Positions 26,902 to 36,096 are shown, counted from the stretch's first letter. The stretch is 64,000 bases of DNA from DATEPR01 sp036491115 (GCA_036491115.1 DASXCQ010000049.1:1-64000), one strand, 5' to 3'. The notes: generated from the sequence alone by a model not told the origin. A program made the numbers and translations.

Positions 26902-26946
26902 TCCGCGTCTGCGGATCATTTTCTCGGATATCTCCGCTCCTGCGGT
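26902..26946 (+). promoter_or_regulatory. Twin inverted repeats upstream of coxS
   Basis: TCCGCGTCTGCGGA (26902-26915) and TCCGCTCCTGCGGT (26933-26946) differ at three positions and each is an inverted repeat with a 4-base centre. Their spacing, 31 bases, equals about three DNA turns, so two dimers would bind one face. They lie about 115 and 85 bases before the coxS ATG in an AT-richer gap, and suggest an operator for the structural genes. Confidence 0.5.
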
Positions 26947-27029
26947 GAGCTGCGCAAATAGGGGAATGCTGGGCTTGTGAGCCCTCCGGCGAAAGAGCAG
27001 GGTTGTCACCAGCCGGCCGAGGAGGACCC

Positions 27030-27548
27030 ATGCGCATCACCGTCACCGTGGACGGAACCACCTATACCGACGACGTGGAACCACGGCTCCTGCTCGTGCA
27101 CTACCTGCGGGAGCGCCTGGGCAAGGTCGGCACGGTGGTGGGCTGCGACACCAGCAACTGCGGCGCGTGCACCGTGCATCTCAACGGGCACAGCGTGAAA
27201 TCGTGTTCGGTGCTGGCCGTGCAGGCCGACGGTGGCGAGATCACCACCATCGAGGGCATCGGCAGGGACGGCACGCTGCATCCGGTGCAGCAGGCGTTCC
27301 ACGACAACCACGCCCTGCAGTGCGGGTTCTGCACGCCCGGGATGATCATGCAGTCGATCGACCTGCTGGCCGACCATCCCGATCCGGACGAACAGCAGAT
27401 CCGGCACGGACTGGAGGGCAATCTCTGCCGCTGCACCGGCTACCAGAACATCGTGCGCGCGGTCCGCCAGGCGGCCGACACCATGCGGCCCGGCGCCGGC
27501 CCCGAGGCCGAGCGGATCACGGCCCAGCACGCGGTCGGAGGCGAGTGA
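27030..27548 (+). CDS. coxS: Molybdenum hydroxylase small (2Fe-2S) subunit
   Basis: The 172-residue electron-transfer subunit has both iron-sulfur clusters: plant-ferredoxin type CDTSNCGAC (about residue 40) plus a fourth Cys in SVKSCSV, and the helical cluster with CGFCTPGM and CRCTGYQNI. It passes electrons from the molybdenum site to FAD. GAGGAGG precedes the ATG. The stop overlaps the coxL start by one base (TGATG). The C-terminal tail after the second cluster is about 25 residues longer than the core fold. Confidence 0.95.
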   Translation: MRITVTVDGTTYTDDVEPRLLLVHYLRERLGKVGTVVGCDTSNCGACTVHLNGHSVKSCSVLAVQADGGEITTIEGIGRDGTLHPVQQAFHDNHALQCGFCTPGMIMQSIDLLADHPDPDEQQIRHGLEGNLCRCTGYQNIVRAVRQAADTMRPGAGPEAERITAQHAVGGE

Positions 27549-29980
27549 TGACGACCACCGCCGAACACGAGATCGGCAAGGCCCGGCTGCGCAAGGAGGA
27601 CGCCCGCCTGATCACCGGCCGTACCAGGTGGACGGACAACCTGACCGTGCCCGGCATGCTGCACATGGCGATCCTGCGCAGCCCGGTCGCGCACGCCACG
27701 ATCACCCGCGTCGACACGTCGGCGGCGCGCACGTCTCCCGGTGTGCTCGCGGTGTACGCCGGTGCTGACCTGGCCGACGAACAGGGCAGCCTGCCCTGCG
27801 CGTGGCCGATCACGCCGGACATGAAGGCGCCACCCGCTCCGTCGCTGGCGGTGGACCGGGTGAACTTCGCCGGTGAGGCGGTGGCCGTCGTGATCGCGCG
27901 CACCGCCTACGAGGCGGCGGACGCGGTCAACGCCATCGACGTGGACTACGAGGACCTGCCGGTGGTGCTGGACATGCGCGCCGCACTCGCCGACGGTGCC
28001 GACCTCGTGCACCCCGACCTGGGCACCAACAAGTCGGCGACCTGGGTGTTCGACTCGGCCGCGGCCGGCACCGGCGGCGACGTCGAACAGGCCATCGCGG
28101 ACTCCGAGATCGTCGTCCGGCGCACCTTCCGGCAGCAGCGGCTGGTGCCCGCGTTCATGGAGCCCCGCTCGATCCTGGTCGACCCCACCGGTCCGCAGCT
28201 GACCATGTGGTCGGCCACCCAGATCCCGCACATCCTGCGGCTGATGCTGGCCATGACGCTGGGCGTGCCGGAGCACAAGGTCCGGGTGATCGCACCGGAC
28301 GTGGGCGGCGGTTTCGGCGGCAAGCTCCAGGTGACGCCGGAGGAGGTCATCACGTTCCTGGTGGCCCGCAGGCTGGACCGCCCGGTGAAGTACACCGAGT
28401 CGCGCAGCGAGAGCGTGCAGGCCGCGCACCACGGCCGCGACCAGATCCAGGAACTCACCCTGTCCGCCCGCAAGGACGGCACGGTGACCGGCCTGAAGGT
28501 GGAACTGCTCGCCGACATGGGCGCCTACCTGCGGCTGGTCACGCCCGGCGTGCCGATCCTGGGCGCGTTCATGTTCAACGCGATCTACAAGTTCCCCGCG
28601 TACCACTTCGCCTGCACGAACGTGTTCACCAACAAGACACCGACCGACGCCTACCGTGGTGCCGGCCGGCCGGAGGCGACGTTCGCGATCGAGCGGATGA
28701 TGGACGAACTCGCCGCGGAACTCGGTGTCGATCCGATGGAAGTGCGGCGCCGCAACTGGATCAGGCACGAGGAGTTCCCGTTCACCACGGTGTGCGGCCT
28801 GGTCTACGACAGCGGCAACTACGAGGCCGCCACCGACAAGGCGATGGAACTGTTCGACTACGCGGGTCTGCGTGCCGAACAGGCCAGGCGACGGGAGGCA
28901 AACGACCCGGTGCAACTGGGTCTGGGCATCTCCACGTTCACCGAGATGTGCGGCCTCGCACCGTCGCGCGTGCTGGGCTCGCTGTCCTACGGCGCGGGCG
29001 GCTGGGAACACGCGGCGATCCGGATGCTGCCGACCGGCAAGGTCGAGGTGGTCACCGGATCGTCGGCACACGGCCAGGGCCACGACACGGCGTGGAGCCA
29101 GGTCGTCGCCGACCAACTCGGCGTGCCGTTCGAGGACATCGAGATCATCCACGGCGACACGATGTCGTCGCCGAAGGGCATGGACACCTACGGTTCACGT
29201 TCGCTGACGGTGGGCGCGATCGCGGTGGTCAAGGCCGCCGGCAAGGTGATCGACAAGGCAATGCCGATCGCCGCACACCTGCTGGAGTGCTCGCCGGACG
29301 ACCTGGAGTTCGCCGACGGCAAGTTCACCGTGCGCGGCACCGAGTCGGCCACCAGCATCCAGGACATCGCGCTGGCCGTGTTCGCGGCGCACGACCTGCC
29401 CGATGGCGTCGAGCCGTCGCTGGACTCCGAGGCCACCTACGACCCGGACAACTTCTCGTTCCCGCACGGCACCCACTTGTGCGCGACCGAGGTGGACACC
29501 GAGACGGGCGCGGTGAGGATTCGCTCGTACATCTGCGTCGACGACGTCGGCGTGGTGGTCAACCCGCTGATCGTGGAGGGCCAGGTACACGGCGGCCTGG
29601 CGCAGGGTATCGCGCAGGCCCTGTTCGAGGAGGCCATCCACGACGACGCCGGCACTCTGACGACGGCCACCTTCGCGGACTACCTGCTCCCGTCGGCGGC
29701 CGACCTGCCGTCGTTCACCACCGACCGCACCGAGACCCCGTCGACGACCAATCCGTTGGGCGTCAAGGGAGTCGGCGAGGCCGGCACCATCGCGTCGACG
29801 CCTGCCGTGGTGAACGCGGTGGTCGACGCGATCCGCCATCTCGGCGTCAACGACGTCGAGATGCCGTGCACGCCCATGCGGGTGTGGCGGGCGATCAACG
29901 GCCGGTCCGGCGACGGCACAGACAACTCAACCAGCGCCGCGGGTGGCGGGCTCGGTTCCATCTCCGGAGGTGCCCAGTGA
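27548..29980 (+). CDS. coxL: Molybdenum hydroxylase large subunit, form II
   Basis: The 810-residue subunit binds molybdenum-cytosine or guanine pterin and holds the active site. Family blocks include VGGGFGGKL (about residue 255), the active-site loop AYRGAGRPE (about 368), and the terminal glutamate region GVKGVGEAGTI (about 736). True CO dehydrogenases (form I) carry AYxCSFR in that loop; the RGAGR seen here marks form II, whose substrates are mostly unknown. So the product may oxidise an aldehyde, purine or other heterocycle rather than CO. Overlaps coxM by four bases (GTGA). Confidence 0.93.
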   Translation: MTTTAEHEIGKARLRKEDARLITGRTRWTDNLTVPGMLHMAILRSPVAHATITRVDTSAARTSPGVLAVYAGADLADEQGSLPCAWPITPDMKAPPAPSLAVDRVNFAGEAVAVVIARTAYEAADAVNAIDVDYEDLPVVLDMRAALADGADLVHPDLGTNKSATWVFDSAAAGTGGDVEQAIADSEIVVRRTFRQQRLVPAFMEPRSILVDPTGPQLTMWSATQIPHILRLMLAMTLGVPEHKVRVIAPDVGGGFGGKLQVTPEEVITFLVARRLDRPVKYTESRSESVQAAHHGRDQIQELTLSARKDGTVTGLKVELLADMGAYLRLVTPGVPILGAFMFNAIYKFPAYHFACTNVFTNKTPTDAYRGAGRPEATFAIERMMDELAAELGVDPMEVRRRNWIRHEEFPFTTVCGLVYDSGNYEAATDKAMELFDYAGLRAEQARRREANDPVQLGLGISTFTEMCGLAPSRVLGSLSYGAGGWEHAAIRMLPTGKVEVVTGSSAHGQGHDTAWSQVVADQLGVPFEDIEIIHGDTMSSPKGMDTYGSRSLTVGAIAVVKAAGKVIDKAMPIAAHLLECSPDDLEFADGKFTVRGTESATSIQDIALAVFAAHDLPDGVEPSLDSEATYDPDNFSFPHGTHLCATEVDTETGAVRIRSYICVDDVGVVVNPLIVEGQVHGGLAQGIAQALFEEAIHDDAGTLTTATFADYLLPSAADLPSFTTDRTETPSTTNPLGVKGVGEAGTIASTPAVVNAVVDAIRHLGVNDVEMPCTPMRVWRAINGRSGDGTDNSTSAAGGGLGSISGGAQ

Positions 29981-30828
29981 TCCCGGCCGCGTTCGACTAC
30001 GTAGCACCGTCCACTGTGGAGGACGCGGTGCGGGCGCTCGCCGAGGCGGGCGAGGACGCCAAGGTGCTGGCCGGCGGGCAGAGCCTGCTGCCGGTGCTGC
30101 GGATGCGCCTGGCCGGCCCCACGGTGATCGTGGACCTGGGCAGGATCGCCGAGCTGCGTGGCGTCCGTGAGGACGGCGACTCGCTGGTCATCGGCGCCAT
30201 GACGACGCACTACGACGTGCAGCGCGACCCACTGGTCACCGAGCACGCCGCGCTGCTCGCGGTCACCACGAACCAGGTGGCCGATCCGCAGGTGCGGCAC
30301 CGGGGCACGTTCGGCGGGTCGCTGGCGCACGCCGACCCGGCCGGTGACCTGCCCGCGCCCGCGCTCGCGCTGGATGCGAGGTTCGTCATCGCCGGCCCCA
30401 ACGGCCGCCGGACGGTGACCGCGGCCGACTTCTTCGTGGACTTCTTCACCACCGCGCTGGCCGCGGACGAGATCCTGGTGGAGGTCCAGGTCCCGAAGTA
30501 CACCGGCTGGGGCGCGCACTACGAGAAGTTCAACCGGGTGGCACAGGCGTGGTCGATCGTGGCCGTGGCCGCCGCCGTCCGGGTGGAGGGCGGCACGTTC
30601 GCCGAGGCCAGGGTGGGCCTGACCAACATGGCGGCCACGCCGGTCCGGGCGACGGCCGTCGAGCAGGCCCTGGTCGGGCAGCCGGCGACCGCGGAGTCGG
30701 TCCGCGCGGCAGCCGCACACGCCGCCGAGGGCACCCACCCGACGAGCGACGTGAACTCGGACGCCGACTTCCGGCGGCACCTGGCGACCGTGCTGACCTC
30801 CAGGGCGGTGCTGGCGGCGGCCGGCTGA
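29977..30828 (+). CDS. coxM: Molybdenum hydroxylase medium (FAD) subunit
   Basis: The 283-residue flavoprotein subunit has the two FAD motifs of the family, AGGQSLLP (about residue 30) and GTFGGSLAHADPAGD (about 107; the usual form is TIGG). It carries electrons from the iron-sulfur clusters to an acceptor. GTG 29977 overlaps the coxL stop and follows GGAGG. Gene order S-L-M differs from the M-S-L order of Oligotropha cox. Confidence 0.93.
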   Translation: MIPAAFDYVAPSTVEDAVRALAEAGEDAKVLAGGQSLLPVLRMRLAGPTVIVDLGRIAELRGVREDGDSLVIGAMTTHYDVQRDPLVTEHAALLAVTTNQVADPQVRHRGTFGGSLAHADPAGDLPAPALALDARFVIAGPNGRRTVTAADFFVDFFTTALAADEILVEVQVPKYTGWGAHYEKFNRVAQAWSIVAVAAAVRVEGGTFAEARVGLTNMAATPVRATAVEQALVGQPATAESVRAAAAHAAEGTHPTSDVNSDADFRRHLATVLTSRAVLAAAG

Positions 30829-30840
30829 CCAGTGGTATGC

Positions 30841-30881
30841 CGTGCGCGCGGAGTTGACTGGTGGTCAACTCCGCGCGCACG
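30841..30881 (+). repeat. Perfect 18-bp inverted repeat between coxM and coxG
   Basis: Arms 30841-30858 and 30864-30881 are perfect complements around TGGTG. It begins 13 bases after the coxM stop and ends 39 bases before coxG. Without a T tract it may be an intrinsic terminator or attenuator that lowers coxG expression, or an operator. Confidence 0.75.
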
Positions 30882-30919
30882 ACTATGTTGGGGGTACGCA
30901 ACGAGCGAGGAGGCCAGCC

Positions 30920-31765
30920 GTGCGGTTGGAACACGAGTTCTCCGTGCCGGCACCGCCCGATGTCGTGTGGGCGGCGGTAATCGATCCGGAGCGCGTCGCG
31001 CCGTGTATGCCAGGCGCGTCGCTGACCTCCGTGGACGGTTCGCAGTTCAGCGGCGGGGTCAAGGTCAAGCTGGGTCCGGTTACGCTGACCTACAAGGGTT
31101 CCGGCGAGTTCCTGGAAACGGACGAGCAGGCGAGGCGGGTCGTGATCAAGGCGTCCGGGAAGGACGCCAGGGGCAACGGCACCGCAGCCGCGACCGTGAC
31201 CGTGACACTGGCGCCGGAAGGTGAGGGCACCAAGGGCACCGTGGTGACGGATCTCACGGTGACCGGCAAACCGGCCCAGTTCGGCCGGGGCATGATCGTC
31301 GAGGTCAGCGGGAAGCTGCTGAACACGTTCGCCAACTGCCTGGCGACCAAGCTGGACGGGTCCCAGTCGGCCGACGAGCCGGCGGCCGAGCCTGCGGCCG
31401 CCGAGGCGAAGCCTGCGGCGGCCGAGGACGAGGAGCCTGCACCACCGGCCCAACCGAAGCCGACCCGCAGGCGCACCTCGGCGAAGGCGGCCGGCAACGC
31501 GGTCACCGAGCCCACCACCGACGGCGCCACGGCCCGCCAGCCGGAGCCCGAACCGGCCGGTTCGCCCCGGCTGCAACTGGTCGGCGAGCAGGAGTCGGCA
31601 CCCAAGGCACCGGCCAAGCAGGTCAATGTGTCGTCCGAGGCCGAGCCGATCGACCTGATGGAGTACGCGGGCGCCTCGGTCGCCAAGCGGGTCGTTCCGG
31701 CGGTGCTGGGCGTGCTCGCGGTGGTGTTCGTGGTGCTCCGGCTGCGCCGCCGTCGGCGCGGCTGA
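30920..31765 (+). CDS. coxG: CoxG-like SRPBCC protein with membrane anchor
   Basis: The 281-residue protein has an N-terminal CoxG/SRPBCC domain (residues ~1-150: FSVPAPPDVVWAAVIDPERVAPCMPGAS is the family start), an Ala/Pro/Glu-rich linker (about 155-240) and one C-terminal membrane helix followed by RLRRRRRG. CoxG family proteins are thought to tether the hydroxylase to the membrane or carry quinone. GTG 30920 is preceded by GAGGAGG. Last gene of the cox operon; convergent with menC. Confidence 0.88.
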   Translation: MRLEHEFSVPAPPDVVWAAVIDPERVAPCMPGASLTSVDGSQFSGGVKVKLGPVTLTYKGSGEFLETDEQARRVVIKASGKDARGNGTAAATVTVTLAPEGEGTKGTVVTDLTVTGKPAQFGRGMIVEVSGKLLNTFANCLATKLDGSQSADEPAAEPAAAEAKPAAAEDEEPAPPAQPKPTRRRTSAKAAGNAVTEPTTDGATARQPEPEPAGSPRLQLVGEQESAPKAPAKQVNVSSEAEPIDLMEYAGASVAKRVVPAVLGVLAVVFVVLRLRRRRRG

Positions 31766-31770
31766 GCGGT

Positions 31771-32733
31771 CTACCGGGCGGCGAGGACACCGCGCAGGCG
31801 CTGCTGCCAGCGCGCGGTGGTGTCCTTGTCGGCCGTCACCGCCGCCATGCTGACCGGCCGGGGCGGTGCGGTCGGCACGGGCAGCCAGCCGTCCACCGGC
31901 CGCAGCGACTCGGCCACCACGTCGGTGGTCAGCAGGGACACCGTGCCCAGCCCGCAGGCGAAGTCCAGTTCGGGCAGGGCACCGGCGAGCGCCAGCCCGG
32001 CGGCCAGCCCCACGCTGGTCTCCACGGCCGACGAGACGACGCACGGCAGCCCGCACGCCTGCGCGACCGCCAGTGCCCGCCGCACGCCACCCAGCGGTGC
32101 CACCTTGATCACCGCGATGTCGGCCGCTCCGGCGAGGGCCACCCGCATCGGGTCGTCGGCCCGCCGGATCGACTCGTCGGCGGCGATCCGCACCGACACC
32201 CGCCGCCGCACCGCGGCCAGTTCGATCAGCGTCTGGCAGGGCTGTTCGACGTACTCCAGGCCGTCCGCGGCCCGGTCCAGCTCACCGATCGCGGTCACGG
32301 CCGTGTCGACGTCCCAGGCGGCGTTGGCGTCCACCCGGATCCGGCCGGCCGCCCCCAGCGCGTCCCGGACGGCGGCCACCCGCTCCAGGTCGTCGGCCAG
32401 CGGCATCCCGGGATCGGCGACCTTCACCTTGGCGGTGGCACAACCGGACGCGGCCACCAGAGATTTGGCCTGCTCGGCGGGTACCACCGGCACGGTGCAG
32501 TTGATCGGCACCCGGTCGCGGACCGGAGCGGGCCACCCGTCCGCCGCCGACTCGACGGCGGACGCCAGCCACGGCACGCACTCACGGTCGTCGTAGTCCA
32601 GGAACGGGCTGAACTCACCCCACCCGGCCGGGCCGTGCAGCAGCATCCCCTCGCGCAGCGTGATGCCGCGGAAACGGGTGCGCATCGGCACCGTGTAGAC
32701 CAGTGCCGGCCAGTTCAGGAGATACGCTTCCAT
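31771..32733 (-). CDS. menC: o-Succinylbenzoate synthase
   Basis: MenC dehydrates SHCHC to o-succinylbenzoate in menaquinone synthesis. The 320-residue enolase-superfamily protein shows GWGEFSPF near the N terminus, TAKVKV with the catalytic Lys (about residue 107), metal ligands in RVDANAAW, EYVEQP and AADESI, and the second Lys in AVIKVAPLGG. The start at 32733 is the only family-fitting ATG. No other men genes are nearby. Confidence 0.9.
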   Translation of the reverse strand: MEAYLLNWPALVYTVPMRTRFRGITLREGMLLHGPAGWGEFSPFLDYDDRECVPWLASAVESAADGWPAPVRDRVPINCTVPVVPAEQAKSLVAASGCATAKVKVADPGMPLADDLERVAAVRDALGAAGRIRVDANAAWDVDTAVTAIGELDRAADGLEYVEQPCQTLIELAAVRRRVSVRIAADESIRRADDPMRVALAGAADIAVIKVAPLGGVRRALAVAQACGLPCVVSSAVETSVGLAAGLALAGALPELDFACGLGTVSLLTTDVVAESLRPVDGWLPVPTAPPRPVSMAAVTADKDTTARWQQRLRGVLAAR

Positions 32734-32744
32734 CACTCCATTTT

Positions 32745-32778
32745 CGCACCCTGCGGGAATTGATTCCCGCAGGGTGCG
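32745..32778 (-). terminator. Hairpin terminator between menC promoter and the secreted-protein gene
   Basis: Perfect 16-base arms (32745-32760 and 32763-32778) close on a two-base loop. It is 16 bases after the stop of the secreted-protein gene on the minus strand and also lies just 5' of menC, so it would insulate menC from read-through. Confidence 0.75.
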
Positions 32779-32793
32779 GCACACATTGTTCGG

Positions 32794-33345
32794 TCAGGAA
32801 CCCGGCACCACGGGCGGCACCGGAGCGGCCGGCACGGTCGGCACCGGCAGGCTCACCGGAAGGCACGTGTCGGTGTTGACGGCGGTGATCGCGGTGGCCA
32901 GCTTGGTGGCCGCGGCCACGACCGCCGTCGGGTCCGGAGTGCCGGCCGTGGTGGCCGAGATCTCGCCGAGCAGACCCGTGAGCAGGTTGAGCGTGTCACC
33001 CGCACAAGCGCTCGCGTCCTGTGGTTTCGACGCGGGCGGCGCGGGCGTCCCGGCCGGTGAGGTGGGCAGTGCCGGCAGGCAGCCTGCCGTCTGGGCCGCG
33101 GTGACGGCGTTGAAGATGTCGCCGGAGACCTGGCTCAGGGTGGTCGGATCGGGCGGTGTCGCGCTCAGCGCCTTGCCCAGGTTGGTCACCGTCGTGGTCA
33201 GGTCGGTCACTTCCTGGGTGTCCTTGCTGCACGCCGGAACCGGCGGGTCGTCGTGCCCGGCGGCCGACGCCGTCGCGGGAAGCACGGCGGTGGCGCCGGC
33301 CAGTGCCAACGCCAGTGGTAGGAAGGCGAGCCACCTGCGGGTCAT
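32794..33345 (-). CDS. Small secreted protein with four cysteines, unknown function
   Basis: I do not recognise the family. The 183-residue product begins with a clear Sec signal peptide (MTRRW, hydrophobic core, ATASA-A cleavage near residue 28). The mature part is Thr/Ala/Pro-rich with predicted helices and four Cys (ACSKD, GCLPA, ACAGD, TCLPV) spaced so that two disulfides or a two-repeat fold is possible. The C terminus is proline-rich. GAGGAGG lies before ATG 33345. It has its own terminator. Confidence 0.75.
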   Translation of the reverse strand: MTRRWLAFLPLALALAGATAVLPATASAAGHDDPPVPACSKDTQEVTDLTTTVTNLGKALSATPPDPTTLSQVSGDIFNAVTAAQTAGCLPALPTSPAGTPAPPASKPQDASACAGDTLNLLTGLLGEISATTAGTPDPTAVVAAATKLATAITAVNTDTCLPVSLPVPTVPAAPVPPVVPGS

Positions 33346-33547
33346 GAATTTCCTCCTCACGGGTCGCAATTCCTTTCCTGGAATTGCGCCCCGATGGTAA
33401 GCACAATGACCCTCGGGCTCGCTTGATCGAATAGTGAGTTCACTCCTTGGGGATTTGCGAAATCGACGCGTCGCTACCGTATTGTGCTGCCGGGCCTCGT
33501 TCGAGGTACCCACGGCCGAGGGCAGGCGGTCACGTACGGTCTTGGTC

Positions 33548-34363
33548 ATGGACAGCGTGCGCGTGCTCGAGGAGTGGCCGGTGGAGCGGGCCGCCGGCGC
33601 GATCGTGGCCTCCGACGGCCAGGTGCTGGGTAGCCACGGCCCGGTGGACCAGGTGTTCCCGCTGGCGTCGGTGACCAAGCTGCTGACGGCCTACGCGACG
33701 CTGATCGCGGTCGAGGAGGGCGCGGTCGAGTGGGACCAGCCGGCCGGACCGCCGGGAGCCACGGTGCGCCACCTGATCGCGCACGCGTCCGGGCTGGCGT
33801 TCAACGAGCACAAGGTGGTCGCGCCGCCGGGCAACCGCAGGCTGTACTCCAACGCCGGTTTCGAGGTGCTGGCCGACACGGTGCGCGACGCGTGCGGCAT
33901 CCCGTTCGCGGAGTACCTGGCGGACGCCGTCCTGCGCCCACTGGGCATGACACGAACCCGCTTGGACGGATCGCCCGCCGCCGATGGTGAGTCCACAGTG
34001 GAGGATCTGGTCCGGTTCGCGTCGGAGTTGCAGAGCCCCAAGCTGATCGACCCGGCCACGGCCGCCGAAGCGACCAGAGTGGTCTTCCCGGGCCTGGCCG
34101 GCGTGCTGCCCGGACTGGGCTATCAGCAGCACAACGACTGGGGCCTGGGCTTCGAGCTACGCGACCACAAGGACCCGCACTGGACCGGCGCGACCAATTC
34201 GCCCCGCACCTACGGCCACTTCGGCCGCTCCGGCACGTTCATCTGGGTCGACCCCGAAGCCGGCGTGGCCGCCGTCGTGCTGACCGACCGGATCTTCGGC
34301 GACTGGGCGAAGAAGGCCTGGCCGGCCTTCGCCGACACCGTGCTGGCCGAACTGCGTGGCTAG
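33548..34363 (+). CDS. Serine hydrolase, class C beta-lactamase/PBP-like fold
   Basis: The 271-residue protein has the catalytic SVTK (Ser-x2-Lys, about residue 41), YSN (Tyr-Ser-Asn, about 99) and the third box HFGRSG. It has no signal peptide, so it is cytoplasmic and an esterase or amide hydrolase is more likely than a beta-lactamase. TACGGT (33535-33540) lies seven bases before ATG 33548, giving a leaderless start. Convergent with the XPB helicase gene, three bases apart. Confidence 0.85.
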   Translation: MDSVRVLEEWPVERAAGAIVASDGQVLGSHGPVDQVFPLASVTKLLTAYATLIAVEEGAVEWDQPAGPPGATVRHLIAHASGLAFNEHKVVAPPGNRRLYSNAGFEVLADTVRDACGIPFAEYLADAVLRPLGMTRTRLDGSPAADGESTVEDLVRFASELQSPKLIDPATAAEATRVVFPGLAGVLPGLGYQQHNDWGLGFELRDHKDPHWTGATNSPRTYGHFGRSGTFIWVDPEAGVAAVVLTDRIFGDWAKKAWPAFADTVLAELRG

Positions 34364-34366
34364 GTG

Positions 34367-36028
34367 CTAGTCCACTTCGGGTAGGGCCGGGCCGAGCAGG
34401 TCGTCGGCGTCCACGATCGTGTAGGCGTAACCCTGCTCGGCCAGGAACCGCTGCCGGTGCGCCGCGTAGTCGGTGTCCAGCGTGTCGCGGGACACGACCG
34501 AGTAGAAGTGGGCCTGCCGGCCGTCACCCTTGGGCCGCAGCAGCCGGCCGAGCCGCTGCGCCTCCTCCTGCCGCGACCCGAACGTTCCGGACACCTGGAT
34601 GGCCACCGACGCTTCTGGCAGGTCGATCGAGAAGTTGGCCACCTTCGACACCACCAGCGTGGGCAGCTCACCCCGCCGGAACGCGTCGAACAGCTTCTCC
34701 CGCTCCGCGTTCCGCGTCGACCCCTGCACCACCGGCGCGTCGAGCTCCTCGCCCAACTCGTCCAGCTGGTCCAGGTAGGCGCCGATCACCAGGGCCGGTT
34801 CACCGGGGTGCAGGTCGAGGATCTTGCGCACCACGGGCATCTTGGTCCGCGCGGTGGCGCAGATCCGGTACCGCTCGTCCGGCTCGGCCACGGCGTACCC
34901 GAGCCGTTCCGCGTCGGTCATGGTGACCCGCACCTCGGTGCACGACGCGGGGGCGATCCAGCCCTGGGCCTCGATGTCCCGCCACGGCACGTCGTACCGC
35001 TTCGGGCCGATCAGCGAGAAGACGTCACCTTCCTGGCCGTCCTCGCGGACCAGGGTCGCGGTCAGGCCGAGCCGGCGCCGGGACTGGAGATCCGCGGTCA
35101 TCCGGAAGACCGGCGCGGGCAGCAGGTGCACCTCGTCGTAGATGATCAGGCCCCAGTCGCGGGAGTCGAACAGCTCCAGGTGCCGGTACTCGCCCTTGGT
35201 CTTGCGGGTGATCACCTGGTAGGTGGCGATGGTGACCGGGCGGATCTCCTTGCGTTCGCCGGAGTACTCGCCGATCTCGTCCTCGGTCAGCGACGTCCTG
35301 GCGACCAGTTCGCGCTTCCACTGCCGGCCGGCCACGGTGTTGGTGACCAGGATCAGGGTGGTCGCCTCGGCCCTGGCCATCGCGGCCGCGCCGACCAGCG
35401 TCTTGCCGGCACCACAGGGCAGCACGACCACGCCGGACCCGCCGGCCCAGAACGTGTCGGCCGCGGCCCGCTGGTAGTCGCGCAGGTGCCAGGCGTCCTC
35501 GACCAGGGCGATGTCGTGGTGTTCGCCGTCGACGTAGCCTGCCTGGTCCTCGGCCGGCCAGCCCACCTTGAGCAGGACCTGCTTGAGCCTGCCGCGCTCG
35601 CCGGCGTGGACGATGACGCTGTCCTCGTCGATCCGGTCGCCCAGCATCGGCGCGATCTTCTTGTTCCGCAGCACCTCTTCCAGCACGGCCCGGTCGGTGG
35701 TCTGCATCACCAGGCCGTGGGCAGGGTCGTTGACCAGGACGAGCCGGCCGAACCGGGCCATCGTGTCCACGACGTCGACCAGCAGCGGCTGCGGCACCGG
35801 GTAGCGCGAGTAGGTGACCAGCGCGTCGACGACCTGCTCGGCGTCGTGCCCGGCAGCCCTGGCATTCCACAGGGCCAGCGGGGTGACCCGGTAGGTGTGC
35901 ACGTGTTCCGGCGCGCGCTCCAGTTCGGCGAACGGCGCGATCGCGGTGCGCGTCTCGTTCGCGAGCGGGTGGTCAACCTCCAACAGCAGGGTCTTGTCGG
36001 ACTGGACGATCAGCGGTCCGTCGGACAC
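34367..36028 (-). CDS. DNA repair helicase XPB (Ercc3-like)
   Basis: The 553-residue superfamily 2 helicase has an N-terminal damage-recognition-like domain, motif I PCGAGKTL (about residue 213), DEVH box IIYDEVHLLPAP (about 300), motif III LGLTATL, and C-terminal helicase motifs including QRLGRLLRPKGD. Bacterial XPB unwinds DNA 3'-5' and can act with the Bax1 nuclease in archaea; no nuclease gene is next to it here. GTG 36028 follows GGGGAGGAG. In M. tuberculosis the next gene is the helicase-associated protein found here at 43.2 kb. Confidence 0.92.
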   Translation of the reverse strand: MSDGPLIVQSDKTLLLEVDHPLANETRTAIAPFAELERAPEHVHTYRVTPLALWNARAAGHDAEQVVDALVTYSRYPVPQPLLVDVVDTMARFGRLVLVNDPAHGLVMQTTDRAVLEEVLRNKKIAPMLGDRIDEDSVIVHAGERGRLKQVLLKVGWPAEDQAGYVDGEHHDIALVEDAWHLRDYQRAAADTFWAGGSGVVVLPCGAGKTLVGAAAMARAEATTLILVTNTVAGRQWKRELVARTSLTEDEIGEYSGERKEIRPVTIATYQVITRKTKGEYRHLELFDSRDWGLIIYDEVHLLPAPVFRMTADLQSRRRLGLTATLVREDGQEGDVFSLIGPKRYDVPWRDIEAQGWIAPASCTEVRVTMTDAERLGYAVAEPDERYRICATARTKMPVVRKILDLHPGEPALVIGAYLDQLDELGEELDAPVVQGSTRNAEREKLFDAFRRGELPTLVVSKVANFSIDLPEASVAIQVSGTFGSRQEEAQRLGRLLRPKGDGRQAHFYSVVSRDTLDTDYAAHRQRFLAEQGYAYTIVDADDLLGPALPEVD

Positions 36029-36096
36029 GTGTGCTCCTCCCCGTACGGCTCCCGTACCAGTGTGCCAACGCCACCGGCCGGGAGACTGTTCCGGGT

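Noticed and set aside
27548..29980. Calling the enzyme a carbon monoxide dehydrogenase
   Set aside because: The active-site loop is AYRGAGR (form II), not AYxCSFR.
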